Shown here: piece by piece, positions 34,382-43,259 of the stretch | Position numbering within the stretch: the stretch's first letter is position 1 | Layout of the letters: each line of letters starts with the position of its first letter | From: an uncultured Bacilli bacterium | Lineage (GTDB): Bacteria > Bacillota_I > Bacilli_A > RF39 > UBA660 | Direction: 5' to 3' | DNA length: 51,184 bases | NCBI GenBank assembly: GCA_947623625.1 | Contig: CANQHD010000003.1 | Location: 1 to 51,184 of the forward strand | Made by a program: the position numbers and the translations under genes | The notes under the pieces: generated by a model | Told to the model about the DNA's origin: nothing | The model's input: only the letters and a program-made list of their open reading frames with translations | Databases searched by the model: none

Positions 34382-36052
34382 ATGAGTAAACCAAATGAAA
34401 CAAAGGTAATTGTTTTAGGTGGTTTAGGAGAAGTCGGAAAAAACATGTATTGTATAATGCATGATGATGAAATTATTATAATTGATGCCGGAGTTAGTTT
34501 TCCAGAAGGTGAACTTTTGGGAATTGATTATGTATTACCAGATTATTCTTTTTTAAAATTAAATGAAGCAAAAATTAAAGCTCTATTTATTACACATGGT
34601 CATGAAGATCATATTGGAGCAATTCCTTTTTTACTTCAAAGTGTGAATATTCCTGCAATTTATGCACCAAATCAAGCCAAAGAATTAATTGCATTAAAAT
34701 TAGAAGATAGAAATATTCGTTATGATAATTTATATGTATATCATGAAGATACTGTTGTAAAATTTAAAAACTTGCAGGTAGAGTTTTTTCGCACAACACA
34801 TTCTATTCCAGATTCTCATGGGATTTTAATTAAAACTCCAAATGGTAATATTGTAACAACTGGAGATTTTAAATTCGACTTAACTCCTATCGGACCTATG
34901 GCTGACCTTTATAAAATGGCGATTATTGGACATGATGGTGTTGACTTATTAATTAGTGATAGTACTAATGCTTTAGATGAAGGAATGTCTGTTAGTGAAA
35001 GTCGCGTAGATGATGCTTTAGCAGATATTTTTAATCGCTATAAATATAATCGAATTATTATTGCGACCTTTGCATCTAATATCTATCGTTTAAAACATAT
35101 TTTTGAATCTTGCTATCAACATGGTAGAAAAATTTGTGTTTTCGGTAGAAGTATGCAAAACAATATTGACATTTCTATTAAGGGTGGCTACATTGATCAC
35201 AAAGAATTACTCGTCAGTGCTGAAGTTGCAAATACACTAAAGCCTGGTGAAGTCACAATTCTTTGTACAGGTAGTCAAGGGGAACCTCTTGCAGCTCTTT
35301 CTAGAATTGCAGATGGGACACACAAACAAATCAAATTACGACCAGATGACATCGTTATCTTCTCAAGTAGTGCTATCCCAGGAAATGCTCTTAGTATTTC
35401 AAAGACAATTAATAAACTTTATTTAAAAGGTGTTCAAGTTTTCACAAATATGCTTTATAGTGACTTACATACATCTGGACATGCAAAGCAAGAAGAATTA
35501 AAGTTGATGATTCGTCTTATTAATCCACATTATTTAATGCCTTTTCACGGAGACTATCGCATGTTAAAACGTCATGCAAATTTAGGTGTTGAATGTGGTA
35601 TCCCACCAGAGAATACTTTTATTCTTAAAAATGGAGACAGTCTTATTTTAAAAAATCATATAGTAACTAAAGGAGAAAGCTATCCAAATAATGATATTTA
35701 TGTAGATGGTAATCGGATTGGAGAAATTTCTGGAGCCGTTTTGCGTGATCGAAAAGTAATGGCTAATGATGGAATTTTAGTTGTTATTGCAAATATCAAC
35801 ATGCAAAAAAGAGAATTATTAATTAAGCCTAATATTACAACACGTGGATTTATTATGGTGAATGAAAATGAAGAACTCTTAAAGAAAATTGAACATCAAG
35901 CTACTAAAACAATCAAGTTAAAACTTGCAGATCATAGTAGTAGTTATACGGATATTAAAAATCAGATTGTCGCAGATTTATGTCCTTATATTTTAGAACT
36001 AACTGGTAGAAGACCCATTATTCTTCCTGTTATTTTAGATGCTAAAAAGTAA
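34382..36052 (+). CDS. rnjA: Ribonuclease J
   Basis: 556 aa metallo-beta-lactamase/beta-CASP RNase. Metal motif HGHEDHIG (~residue 75-82), GGLGEVGKNMY at the start, TTHSIPDSHG, TGDFKFDLTP and the beta-CASP motifs CTGSQGEP, SSSAIPGN and MPFHGDYRM. The C-terminal domain is included, so it is full length. It has 5'-3' exo- and endonuclease activity in mRNA decay and rRNA maturation. Same strand as no neighbour; a single-gene unit with its own promoter and terminator. Most similar in length to RNase J1. Confidence 0.95.
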   Translation: MSKPNETKVIVLGGLGEVGKNMYCIMHDDEIIIIDAGVSFPEGELLGIDYVLPDYSFLKLNEAKIKALFITHGHEDHIGAIPFLLQSVNIPAIYAPNQAKELIALKLEDRNIRYDNLYVYHEDTVVKFKNLQVEFFRTTHSIPDSHGILIKTPNGNIVTTGDFKFDLTPIGPMADLYKMAIIGHDGVDLLISDSTNALDEGMSVSESRVDDALADIFNRYKYNRIIIATFASNIYRLKHIFESCYQHGRKICVFGRSMQNNIDISIKGGYIDHKELLVSAEVANTLKPGEVTILCTGSQGEPLAALSRIADGTHKQIKLRPDDIVIFSSSAIPGNALSISKTINKLYLKGVQVFTNMLYSDLHTSGHAKQEELKLMIRLINPHYLMPFHGDYRMLKRHANLGVECGIPPENTFILKNGDSLILKNHIVTKGESYPNNDIYVDGNRIGEISGAVLRDRKVMANDGILVVIANINMQKRELLIKPNITTRGFIMVNENEELLKKIEHQATKTIKLKLADHSSSYTDIKNQIVADLCPYILELTGRRPIILPVILDAKK

Positions 36053-36079
36053 CTTTTCTTTTAAAGAAGAGTTTTTTTT
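36051..36079 (+). terminator. Terminator after rnjA
   Basis: AACTTTTCTT pairs with AAGAAGAGTT (one G-T) and is followed by T8; overlaps the stop codon. Confidence 0.75.
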
Positions 36080-36099
36080 ATTGGGAAAATTAAGACCGC

Positions 36100-36126
36100 A
36101 AAAAAAGAAGCTTACTTTGCTTCTTC
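36100..36126 (-). terminator. Terminator after rny
   Basis: Minus strand: GAAGC-7 nt-GCTTC hairpin including the rny stop codon, followed by T7. Confidence 0.7.
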
Positions 36127-37665
36127 TTGTGCTCTTGTTTCACGAATAACTGTAATTTTGATTGTTCCAGGATATTTCATAGTTTCTTCTATTTTTTCTT
36201 TGATTTCTCGAGCGACTTGATGTGCTTGTAAGTCATCTATTTCTAATGGTTTTACAATCACACGAAGTTCCCTTCCAGCTTGCATAGCATAGGTTTTATC
36301 AACGCCTTCTATTCCATTGGCAACTTCTTCAAGTTGTGATAAACGCTGAATATAATTTTCAAGTGAGTCATTTCTTGCACCAGGACGTGACGCAGATAAT
36401 GTATCTGCAATAGCAACTAAAACAGAGATAATACTCGTTGCTTTCATATCACCATGATGAGAAGCTATCGCATTGACAATCACTTCATTTTCATGGTATT
36501 TTTTGGCTAAATTTTTTCCAATATCTACATGACTTCCTTCGATTTCATGATCAATTGCTTTTCCAATATCATGTAAAAGACCTGCTCTTTTTGCAAGAAG
36601 GACATTTTCTCCAACTTCTCCAGCTAGTAGCCCCGTTAACTCAGCAACTTCTTTTGAATGTTGCAATGCGTTTTGCCCATAACTTGTTCGAAAATGAAGT
36701 TTACCAACAAGTTCTACCAACTCAGGTGCCATTTTTGTAATTCCTAATTCAAATAAGGTCGTATTTCCATATTCTAGTATCTTATCTTTCATTTCTTTGC
36801 ATACTTTATCATACACTTCTTCAATTCGAGTTGGATGAATTCTTCCATCCTTAATAAGCGTTTCTAATGTTACTCTTGCAATTTCTCTTCGATAAGGATC
36901 AAAACTTGATAAAACAACTGCTTCTGGTGTATCATCAATAATTAAATCAACACCTGTAATTGCTTCAAGAGTTCGAATATTTCTTCCTTCCCTACCAATA
37001 ATTCTTCCTTTCATATCTTCACTTGGTAAATTCACCACAGTGACCGTTTGCTCATTTGCAATATCTGCAGCATATCGTTGCATAGATGAGACAATCATCT
37101 CTCTTGCTTTGCTAGAAGCATTTAATTTTGCTTCTTCTTCCTGTTCGCTCATATAAAGAGCAATTTCTCTATCCATGGCATCTTTTACGTTATTCATAAT
37201 TTGTTCTTTTGCTTTTTCTCGACTGTAGCCTGAAATTTTTTCAAGTAAATCCAATTGTTGCTTTTTTATATCATCCACTTTATCTTGTTCTTGTTGAATT
37301 TGTTTTCCACGTTCCGTTAATTTTTGTTCACGTTCATCAAGGGCAGTCTCGCGTTTTTGATAAAGTTCATCACGTTTATCCATACTTTTTTCACGTTGTA
37401 AAATTCTTTGTTCTTGTTCTTTTAATTCATTTTTTTTCTCTTTAATTTCTTGTTCTGTTTCTAATTTTAAGCGATGAGCTTCTTCTTTGACTTCTATTAT
37501 AGAATCTCTTTTATAATCTTCTGCTTCTTTTTTAGCATTTTGAAGCATTTTTTCAATCTTTTTTTCTGTTTTAGATTCTTTTAAAGTATTGAAAACAAAA
37601 ATAACGACGAAACAGATTACAAATCCAACGATGATCAATAAAACTGGAGTCATCATTTGATCCAT
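36112..37665 (-). CDS. rny: Ribonuclease Y
   Basis: About 517 aa from ATG 37665 (GGAGGAACTT directly upstream lies inside a longer ORF). N-terminal membrane helix ([17 protein letters not shown]), a long coiled coil (about 30-190), KH domain ([20 protein letters not shown]) and HD domain ([20 protein letters not shown]). It is the main membrane-bound endoribonuclease that starts mRNA decay in Gram-positives. Complete length. Its leader has an unusual hairpin (37678-37709). Confidence 0.97.
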   Translation of the reverse strand: MDQMMTPVLLIIVGFVICFVVIFVFNTLKESKTEKKIEKMLQNAKKEAEDYKRDSIIEVKEEAHRLKLETEQEIKEKKNELKEQEQRILQREKSMDKRDELYQKRETALDEREQKLTERGKQIQQEQDKVDDIKKQQLDLLEKISGYSREKAKEQIMNNVKDAMDREIALYMSEQEEEAKLNASSKAREMIVSSMQRYAADIANEQTVTVVNLPSEDMKGRIIGREGRNIRTLEAITGVDLIIDDTPEAVVLSSFDPYRREIARVTLETLIKDGRIHPTRIEEVYDKVCKEMKDKILEYGNTTLFELGITKMAPELVELVGKLHFRTSYGQNALQHSKEVAELTGLLAGEVGENVLLAKRAGLLHDIGKAIDHEIEGSHVDIGKNLAKKYHENEVIVNAIASHHGDMKATSIISVLVAIADTLSASRPGARNDSLENYIQRLSQLEEVANGIEGVDKTYAMQAGRELRVIVKPLEIDDLQAHQVAREIKEKIEETMKYPGTIKITVIRETRAQEEAK

Positions 37666-37677
37666 AAGTTCCTCCAT

Positions 37678-37709
37678 CTAGAATTGATAATTTAAAACCA
37701 TCATTCTAG
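37678..37709 (-). promoter_or_regulatory. Hairpin in the rny leader next to the ribosome site
   Basis: CTAGAAT (37703-37709) pairs with ATTCTAG (37678-37684) across an 18-base loop; its 3' arm ends three bases before GGAGG. It could influence rny translation or mRNA stability. Confidence 0.4.
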
Positions 37710-37713
37710 CTTT

Positions 37714-37742
37714 ATTGTAAAATGAAAGAAGTTTGATGTCAA
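37714..37742 (-). promoter_or_regulatory. Sigma-A promoter of rny
   Basis: Minus strand: TTGACA (37737-37742), 17-bp spacer, TACAAT (37714-37719). Confidence 0.75.
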
Positions 37743-37756
37743 GGAAAAGAAAAGTT

Positions 37757-38536
37757 CTAACGAGTCATCCGATATTGTTTCACAATTTTATCTATTTGCT
37801 CTACGTAACCACTAGGTACATGACTTTTTCCTAAGCTCGCTTCAGCGTGAAGAGTACTCAATTGCTCTATTGCTTGAAAAGCTGAAGGCAAAATGGGTGC
37901 TAGCTTTTCATTAAACTCAAGAATTACCTCTTTACTTCCATCAATAAGACTCTCATTTAATTTTTCTTTTCCAACAACTTCTTTTAAAAACTTTGCGCCT
38001 TGATAAGCAACTTGATAAGATGGAGCCAAATAAAATGGATGATCTAACCTAGTTAAGAGTTCTTCCTGAACTAAAGCAGCACATCCTTCAGTCCACATCG
38101 GATATATTTGAACATCACCAGCGAATGATTTCAAACAAAATCCATTTCGAAGATAAATACCCGTTTTATCTTTCAGCAAAAAATTTTTTACCCCAAAAAG
38201 AGCATGTCCATAAAGTTCATGAGCAAGAGCATTTTCAATGGATATTCTTGATTCATTTCCTCTACAAAGAACATATTTTTCATAATGAGAAAATGTATTG
38301 ACAAGGAAAAAAGAAGAAATATTATGCATGCAAGGTAATTTAATAGAAACTTCATCTCCTAATATCAATTGGATTGCTTTTTTTAAAGAATCTTTTTTCA
38401 TATCATAAATCATGGTTGTTTGAATCGTTTGATCAATCTCACTTTGATATTTTTCTCCATAATAATCAATTGCTGCATAATAAAGTTTTTCATTGATTTG
38501 TTGAATTTTCTTTTGATTATTTCTTAAAGCTAACAT
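37757..38536 (-). CDS. Unknown protein with HExxxH metalloprotease-like motif
   Basis: 259 aa, no signal peptide. The ATG follows GAGGGGATTTC. Residues ~105-112 read AHELYGHALFG, that is, HE followed by three residues and H. A glutamate in MWTEGCAALVQEE lies about 45 residues later, a possible third metal ligand. HExxH is the usual zincin motif; HExxxH is rarer. The rest is helical, without recognised domains. It lies alone between rny and recA. Function as a peptidase is a proposal from the motif only. Confidence 0.6.
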   Translation of the reverse strand: MLALRNNQKKIQQINEKLYYAAIDYYGEKYQSEIDQTIQTTMIYDMKKDSLKKAIQLILGDEVSIKLPCMHNISSFFLVNTFSHYEKYVLCRGNESRISIENALAHELYGHALFGVKNFLLKDKTGIYLRNGFCLKSFAGDVQIYPMWTEGCAALVQEELLTRLDHPFYLAPSYQVAYQGAKFLKEVVGKEKLNESLIDGSKEVILEFNEKLAPILPSAFQAIEQLSTLHAEASLGKSHVPSGYVEQIDKIVKQYRMTR

Positions 38537-38596
38537 GAAATCCCCTCTTTAAATGCTCATATTATAGCACATTTTAAAGAAAAGGAAGCAAAATTT

Positions 38597-39619
38597 TTAA
38601 GATTTTTTCTTTAAAGAAATACCATAATACTCTCTTACCTTTTGTTCCAATTCTTCTTTTAATTCTACTTGTTCTTTCAAAAGTAGCTTTACATTTTCTT
38701 TTCCTTGTCCTAGTTTTTCACCATGATAACTATACCAAGCACCTGATTTTTCAATAATGCCAGCATCTGTTCCTAAATCAATAATTTCGCCTTCCCGTGA
38801 AACACCTTCTCCATACATAATATCAACGGTTGCTGTTTTAAAAGGAGGCGCTACTTTATTTTTTACAACTTTAATTGTTGTTTTATTTCCAACGACTCCA
38901 TCCCCCATTTTTAATTGTTCATTCCGACGAACATCTAAACGAATTGTTGAATAGAACTTAAGAGCTCTACCACCAGGAGTTGTTTCAGGATTTCCATACA
39001 TAACCCCTACTTTTTCTCGAAGTTGATTAATAAAAATAGCAATCGTATTTGTTTTATTAATTGTCCCTGATAATTTCCGTAATGCTTGACTCATTAATCT
39101 TGCTTGTAATCCTACATGGGAATCCCCCATTTCTCCATCTATTTCTGCTTGAGGAACTAAAGCTGCTACTGAATCAATTACAATAATACTTACTGCTTCA
39201 CTTCGAACCAATGCTTCACAAATTTCAAGTGCTTGTTCTCCAGTATCTGGCTGGGATAATAACAATGAATTCGTATCAACACCTAATCTTTTCGCATAAA
39301 CTGGATCAAGAGCATGCTCTGCATCAATAAACGCAGCACGCCCTCCCTGCTTTTGAACCTCTGCAATTGCTTGTAGAGCAAAAGTTGTTTTTCCACTCGA
39401 CTCAGGTCCATATATTTCAATAATTCTCCCTTTCGGATATCCTCCAACTCCAAGCGCAATATCTAACGACAAACAACCACTAGATATGACATCTATTTTC
39501 ATATGTGCATTTTCTCCTAAACACATAATAGAACCTTTACCAAATTGTTTTTCAATATTAGCAATCACTTGCTCTAATTCTTTTTTCTTTTCTTCATCTT
39601 TAACAACTGTTTTTGCCAT
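38597..39619 (-). CDS. recA: Recombinase RecA
   Basis: About 340 aa from ATG 39619; GGAGGT is eleven bases upstream. Walker [10 protein letters not shown] (~66-74), [12 protein letters not shown], Walker [15 protein letters not shown]1/L2 loop regions ([22 protein letters not shown]) and the C-terminal domain ending SLKKKS. It forms filaments on single-stranded DNA for strand exchange and the SOS response. Complete. A 14-bp palindrome lies just upstream of its promoter. Confidence 0.98.
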   Translation of the reverse strand: MAKTVVKDEEKKKELEQVIANIEKQFGKGSIMCLGENAHMKIDVISSGCLSLDIALGVGGYPKGRIIEIYGPESSGKTTFALQAIAEVQKQGGRAAFIDAEHALDPVYAKRLGVDTNSLLLSQPDTGEQALEICEALVRSEAVSIIVIDSVAALVPQAEIDGEMGDSHVGLQARLMSQALRKLSGTINKTNTIAIFINQLREKVGVMYGNPETTPGGRALKFYSTIRLDVRRNEQLKMGDGVVGNKTTIKVVKNKVAPPFKTATVDIMYGEGVSREGEIIDLGTDAGIIEKSGAWYSYHGEKLGQGKENVKLLLKEQVELKEELEQKVREYYGISLKKKS

Positions 39620-39653
39620 ATCAACATAAACCTCCAATACTCGTTACAAATTC

Positions 39654-39683
39654 ATTCTAACATTACTAAAATTAAGAAGTCAA
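39654..39683 (-). promoter_or_regulatory. Sigma-A promoter of recA
   Basis: Minus strand: TTGACT (39678-39683), 18-bp spacer, TAGAAT (39654-39659). Confidence 0.6.
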
Positions 39684-39693
39684 GCATTATTTT

Positions 39694-39707
39694 CAAACAA
39701 TTGTTTG
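39694..39707. promoter_or_regulatory. Perfect 14-bp palindrome upstream of recA
   Basis: CAAACAATTGTTTG lies ten bases before the -35. It has the AAC-N4-GTT plan of a Bacillus-type SOS box (consensus CGAACNNNNGTTCG) but lacks its outer G/C pairs, so LexA control is only a possibility. Confidence 0.35.
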
Positions 39708-39840
39708 TTATTTTTTAGAACTAAATTAAAGCAAATTTTACATTTTTCTTTATTCTATTTAGCAAACTTTTCATTTTTTCTCTTCACAGTGACTTTATTT
39801 GACAAATGAAGACCTTCTCTTTCACAAATAAAAAACAAAA

Positions 39841-39862
39841 AAAACGCTTTAAAGTAGCGCTT
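39841..39862 (-). terminator. Likely terminator after pgsA
   Basis: Minus strand: CGCT-7 nt-AGCG hairpin followed by T8, a few bases after the pgsA stop. Confidence 0.55.
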
Positions 39863-39868
39863 TATGAC

Positions 39869-40471
39869 TTATTTTGTAGCTTTCTCAGGAAGAATTAAGT
39901 CTTTATTAATTTGATAATATTCAATCATAGATAAAACACTCATAATCGTTGCGAAATAAAGAAGAAAATCTGAAACACGTATTCCTATATATTCAAACGG
40001 TAAATTGTAAAAAAAAGTTAAAACCAATCCAACCATCATAGAAGCAGTTTTTAACTTTCCTGAAAAGACTGCTGCTTGAACTTTTCCTTTTCTTCCCGCT
40101 TCCATTTTAATAGCATCTACAACTGTATCTCTAAAAATAATCACAACAGGAATCCAAGATGGAATAAAACCTTGAACTGCAAGAACAACTAAGATTGGAT
40201 TTACCAATAACTTATCAGCTATCGCATCTAACATTTTTCCAAGGTCTGTTACTTGATTATTTTTTCTTGCTAAATATCCATCTAGAAAATCAGTCAATGA
40301 TGCAATGATAAAAAGAACACCCGCAATAATATATTCTATTTCTAGATAGAGTCCATGCACCATTATTTTTGGAAATTCTATACCAATTGAATAGAATGGA
40401 AACAAGAGTAATATCAAAATAAATAAAGTCAAAATAATTCTTACAATCGTTAACTTAGTAGGTGTATTCAC
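39869..40471 (-). CDS. pgsA: CDP-diacylglycerol-glycerol-3-phosphate phosphatidyltransferase
   Basis: About 200 aa, integral membrane enzyme that makes phosphatidylglycerol phosphate. The CDP-alcohol transferase motif is LTDFLDGYLARKN followed by DLGKMLDAIADK (D-G-x2-A-R-x8-G-x3-D-x3-D). Start: GTG at 40471, because AAAGGAAG is eight bases before it and it gives the usual MNTPTKLTIVRI N-terminus. Other in-frame GTG/TTG codons are too close to the ribosome site. It starts inside the end of the upstream RodZ-like gene. Confidence 0.93.
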   Translation of the reverse strand: MNTPTKLTIVRIILTLFILILLLFPFYSIGIEFPKIMVHGLYLEIEYIIAGVLFIIASLTDFLDGYLARKNNQVTDLGKMLDAIADKLLVNPILVVLAVQGFIPSWIPVVIIFRDTVVDAIKMEAGRKGKVQAAVFSGKLKTASMMVGLVLTFFYNLPFEYIGIRVSDFLLYFATIMSVLSMIEYYQINKDLILPEKATK

Positions 40472-40940
40472 TTTCAACACTTCCTTTCAATTCAGATGTT
40501 CGAATGGGCTCTTTGTTAATTTCCTTAATCACAATAATAACAATTAACAAAATAAACAAAAAAATCATCAATGTCAAAACAATTGGGGCATAATTTATTT
40601 TTCTTTTATGTTCTATTGTGTAAGGAGAAATCACTTTTTTCTTCTCATCTTCTTCTTTCATTTTCTTGGCTTCTAATATATCTTGCAATGAAATTTTTGA
40701 AGTATGTTCAAATAAAAAATCATTAAATTCTTCTGTCACATCTTCCTTATTTAGCCCTAAATATTTGGCGTAGTCTTGTAAAAGGTGTCTTAAATGATAG
40801 ATATCTTTAAATGCTTTTGTATTACCGCTTTCCATATTTTCAAGTTCTAATGCAGAAAGATTTAAATCTTCACTTGCCTCTTCAATACTTACACCATGAC
40901 TTTTTCTAACATCTTTTAAATAGGCTCCTAATTCTTTCAT
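40455..40940 (-). CDS. RodZ/YmfM-like protein, HTH plus membrane anchor
   Basis: 161 aa. N-terminal HTH_25 domain (LGAYLKDVRKSHGVSIEEAS, then DLNLSALELENMESGN) and DYAKYLGL, a charged linker (~95-115) and one membrane helix (about 122-143, LTLMIFLFILLIVIIVI). Only ~15 residues follow the helix, so the extracytoplasmic DUF4115 domain of typical RodZ (about 300 aa) is missing. RodZ helps MreB in cell shape; YmfM also precedes pgsA in B. subtilis, supporting the assignment. Coupled with pgsA. Confidence 0.82.
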   Translation of the reverse strand: MKELGAYLKDVRKSHGVSIEEASEDLNLSALELENMESGNTKAFKDIYHLRHLLQDYAKYLGLNKEDVTEEFNDFLFEHTSKISLQDILEAKKMKEEDEKKKVISPYTIEHKRKINYAPIVLTLMIFLFILLIVIIVIKEINKEPIRTSELKGSVESEYTY

Positions 40941-40961
40941 GCCTCACCTCTATTCAATCAA

Positions 40962-41310
40962 AAAAACATTTCATAAGCCATGTTCTGTTCCTAATAATTA
41001 GGTGGCAAACATTTATCTACCAGTTTCCTAGTCTCTAACGCCATTCAAATTCTTTTGTTAGAGTTCCCCTACCAAAATTTGGGTTTCTCACTCGTGGGGT
41101 TTACCTCGTTTCACTTCTTCGTTTCCAAAGAATTCGTCACTGTGGCACGTTATCAAAACCGCAATAGATTTCTCCTTAGCGATTTTTTTGCCGTTAGATT
41201 TCTCTACCTTAGGTTATTTTTTCCCTAAGCACGAACACTACTACCATCTCAGGTAAGTGTGAGCATGGACTTTCCTCTACTTTTATAAAGCAGCGTTTGC
41301 CGAAATGTTA
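40962..41310 (-). ncRNA. rnpB: RNase P RNA, Bacillus type (type B)
   Basis: On the minus strand the conserved CR-I segment GAGGAAAGTCCATGC appears at the 5' side. GTGCCACAGTGACGA, GAGTGAGAAACCCAAATTTT and GGTAGGGGAAC follow internally, and ACAGAAxxTGGCTTAT-like sequence (ACAGAACATGGCTTATG) lies near the 3' end. P1 is formed by AACATTTCG and TGAAATGTT at the two ends, and the 3' end runs into T7, serving as terminator. It is the catalytic RNA that trims tRNA 5' ends. The 5' end overlaps the stop codon of gpsB, the same neighbour as in Bacillus. Confidence 0.95.
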
Positions 41311-41634
41311 TTCTTCTTTTCCATAGACCATTTTTTCAAGCTGTGATAAACGCTTTAAAATATCGACATTATTAACATCACTCATATCTTGATTCTTGGC
41401 AATTTCTACATTCATCCTTGCATTGCGCAGTTCTTGTTTTAAATTCATAATCTCTTTTAACAACTCTGATTTTTCTTGTTCTAAATGATTAATAATATTA
41501 AAGAACTGTTCATAGTCTCCAATCACAATATCTAAAAATTGGTCAACTTCTTTTAATCGATATCCTCTTGTATCAATTTTAAACTCTTTTTCTAGAATTT
41601 CTTGTGGAGAGAGTGTAATCTTATTTTGATACAT
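41308..41634 (-). CDS. gpsB: Cell-division protein GpsB (DivIVA family)
   Basis: 108 aa. N-terminal membrane-binding/PBP-binding domain (LSPQEILEKEFKIDTRGYRLKEVDQFLD with the conserved tyrosine/Arg region), coiled coil (about 40-75) and a short C-terminal trimerisation helix (ILKRLSQLEKMVYG). GpsB moves PBP1 between septum and side wall. GGTGATGG before the ATG. Stop codon overlaps rnpB. Confidence 0.93.
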   Translation of the reverse strand: MYQNKITLSPQEILEKEFKIDTRGYRLKEVDQFLDIVIGDYEQFFNIINHLEQEKSELLKEIMNLKQELRNARMNVEIAKNQDMSDVNNVDILKRLSQLEKMVYGKEE

Positions 41635-41661
41635 ACCATCACCAATCCCTTTAATACTATT

Positions 41662-41690
41662 ATTCTACTTTAAAGGAGCCTATTTGTCAA
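41662..41690 (-). promoter_or_regulatory. Sigma-A promoter of gpsB
   Basis: Minus strand: TTGACA (41685-41690), 17-bp spacer, TAGAAT (41662-41667). The -35 lies in the last codons of the 40-aa ORF. Confidence 0.7.
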
Positions 41691-41802
41691 TCAATTTAGA
41701 TGGAATGGATGCGAGTAATTTTCTCGTTTGCTCTTCCCTTAAAACGAATTTTATTTGTTCATGCATTTGATTTAATAAATAAACAACTTCTTTTGTTTTC
41801 AT
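41680..41802 (-). CDS. 40-aa ORF upstream of gpsB
   Basis: Start ATG 41802 with AGGTGG nine bases upstream, stop TAG at 41682-41680. The product (MKTKEVVYLLNQMHEQIKF, then REEQTRKLLASIPSK) is amphipathic and helical. No family recognised. The remainder of 41803-41890 is AT-rich and shows no clear gene. Codon use and ribosome site are plausible, but the gpsB promoter overlapping its end is a caution. Confidence 0.4.
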   Translation of the reverse strand: MKTKEVVYLLNQMHEQIKFVLREEQTRKLLASIPSKLIDK

Positions 41803-41891
41803 TGAAAGTCACCACCTATTGAAGACTTTACTATAAGGATACAAAAAGATGCAATAAATTCGACAAAAGATATGTTTTTTCAACAAAATAA

Positions 41892-41920
41892 TTGACGAAA
41901 AGAAAAAAATTTTGTATTGT
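41892..41920 (+). promoter_or_regulatory. Sigma-A promoter for the gene at 41949
   Basis: TTGACG (41892-41897), 17-bp spacer, TATTGT (41915-41920). Confidence 0.55.
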
Positions 41921-41948
41921 AATAGCTAATTAAAGGAATTGGTGATTT

Positions 41949-42590
41949 ATGAATTTGAATGCTTCATTAAGTAATTTTATTAATAATGAAGGTGAAAAAA
42001 AACTTTTAAGTCTTTTTGATAAAGATTTTGTACTTGATAAAGAAAAAGCTATTTTGATCTGTCAAAGGCAACAAAAGATAAGTTATCCAGAAATTCATAT
42101 AACTCCTAAGAATATTCAAATTGAGACAGATAATTTTTCTTATATAATCCAAAAAAGAAAAGAAAAAAGCGACTATATTTGCTATCTTGAAGATAAGAAA
42201 AAAGATGCGACAATTTCACTTAGAAGATATCTTGATGAAGAGGATCGAGAAGAATTTATTTTATCAAGAAAATTTTTTCAAGAAAGTACTACTCGTGATG
42301 ATTTAGTTGAATCTTCAGTTCATTTAGCTCCTCACCATATTTCTTTTGAATCTCATTTAGTGGAAAGTCAGATTTCTTGTTTTGAAATCGGATGTATGAG
42401 AGTGAAAACTTACCGAATTTCTCAAGAAGGAAAAATGCGTGGTATTTTACGTCCTTTCTATCAAAATCAACAAAATTTAATGATTTTTTTAGAACAACAA
42501 TATGGAATTTTAAAAGATGTTTCATCTTATCTTCTTCCGCATCGATTTGAAGATTTTGCTGGAAAACCATGGTTGAAAATTTATAAGTAA
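41949..42590 (+). CDS. Unknown soluble protein
   Basis: 213 aa, no signal peptide or membrane segment. Mixed alpha/beta composition, rich in Glu, Lys, Gln and Ile (ICQRQQKISYPEIHITPKNI, YLDEEDREEFILSRKFF). Two cysteines close together (SCFEIGC ~145-150). No family recognised. Good AGGAATTGGTGATTT leader. Own promoter and terminator, upstream of recU-pbp on the same strand. Confidence 0.6.
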   Translation: MNLNASLSNFINNEGEKKLLSLFDKDFVLDKEKAILICQRQQKISYPEIHITPKNIQIETDNFSYIIQKRKEKSDYICYLEDKKKDATISLRRYLDEEDREEFILSRKFFQESTTRDDLVESSVHLAPHHISFESHLVESQISCFEIGCMRVKTYRISQEGKMRGILRPFYQNQQNLMIFLEQQYGILKDVSSYLLPHRFEDFAGKPWLKIYK

Positions 42591-42612
42591 GCCACTAAAA
42601 ATATATCGGAAC

Positions 42613-42639
42613 TTTCTACAAATTGTAGAAATTTTTTTT
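42613..42639 (+). terminator. Terminator after the 41949 gene
   Basis: TTTCTACA-AAT-TGTAGAAA perfect hairpin followed by T8. Confidence 0.85.
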
Positions 42640-42671
42640 CCTTTATGTTATGATATAGAATAGGTGATGTG

Positions 42672-43259
42672 ATGAATTATCCTGGTGGTGTTGTACAAAC
42701 AAATACACATATAGTTAATTACAAAAATAGAGGAATGAACTTAGAAGAGGATTTAAATGAGTCCAATCGATACTATCAACAACAGGATATCGCATATATT
42801 TATAAGAAGCCGACTCCTATTCAAATTACAAAGGTGGAGTATCCTTCAAGAAAAAATGCTGTGATTAAAGAAGCTTATTTTAAAGAACCTTCTACCACGG
42901 ATTACAATGGAATATATCGAAAATATTATATTGATTTTGAAGCCAAAGAAACGAAAAATTCTACTTCCTTCCCTCTTTCAAATATTCATCCTCATCAAAT
43001 AAAACATTTAAAAAACATATTAAGACATGGTGGTATTGCCTTTTTAATTATCAGATTTACAACAAAGAATGAAACATATTTATTAGATGGAAATGATTTT
43101 TTTCTCTTTTTAGAAAACGAGAATAGAAAATCCATTCCTTATTCCTATTTCTTAGAAAAAGGGAAAAAAATCCCTTTTGGATATCATCCAAGACTTCCTT
43201 ATTTAAAAGTAGTGGATGAAATAATTGGAGGAAGTTATGAAAGCAAAGAAAACAAGTGA
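42672..43259 (+). CDS. recU: Holliday junction resolvase RecU
   Basis: About 195 aa from ATG 42672 (AGGTGAT upstream; a GTG just before it is also possible). RecU signatures: NRGMNLEEDLNESNRYY, then IYKKPTPIQITKVEYPSR, STTDYNGIYRKYYIDFEAKET (catalytic Asp and Glu/Lys) and SFPLSNIHPHQIKHL. It resolves Holliday junctions in recombination and chromosome segregation. It overlaps the PBP gene by 22 bases, the same recU-pbp pairing as in B. subtilis (recU-ponA). Confidence 0.95.
   Translation: MNYPGGVVQTNTHIVNYKNRGMNLEEDLNESNRYYQQQDIAYIYKKPTPIQITKVEYPSRKNAVIKEAYFKEPSTTDYNGIYRKYYIDFEAKETKNSTSFPLSNIHPHQIKHLKNILRHGGIAFLIIRFTTKNETYLLDGNDFFLFLENENRKSIPYSYFLEKGKKIPFGYHPRLPYLKVVDEIIGGSYESKENK

Noticed and set aside
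40941-41307. Short ORFs or a riboswitch in the rodZ-gpsB gap
   Set aside because: The interval is fully explained by RNase P RNA, whose conserved segments and P1 helix are visible.
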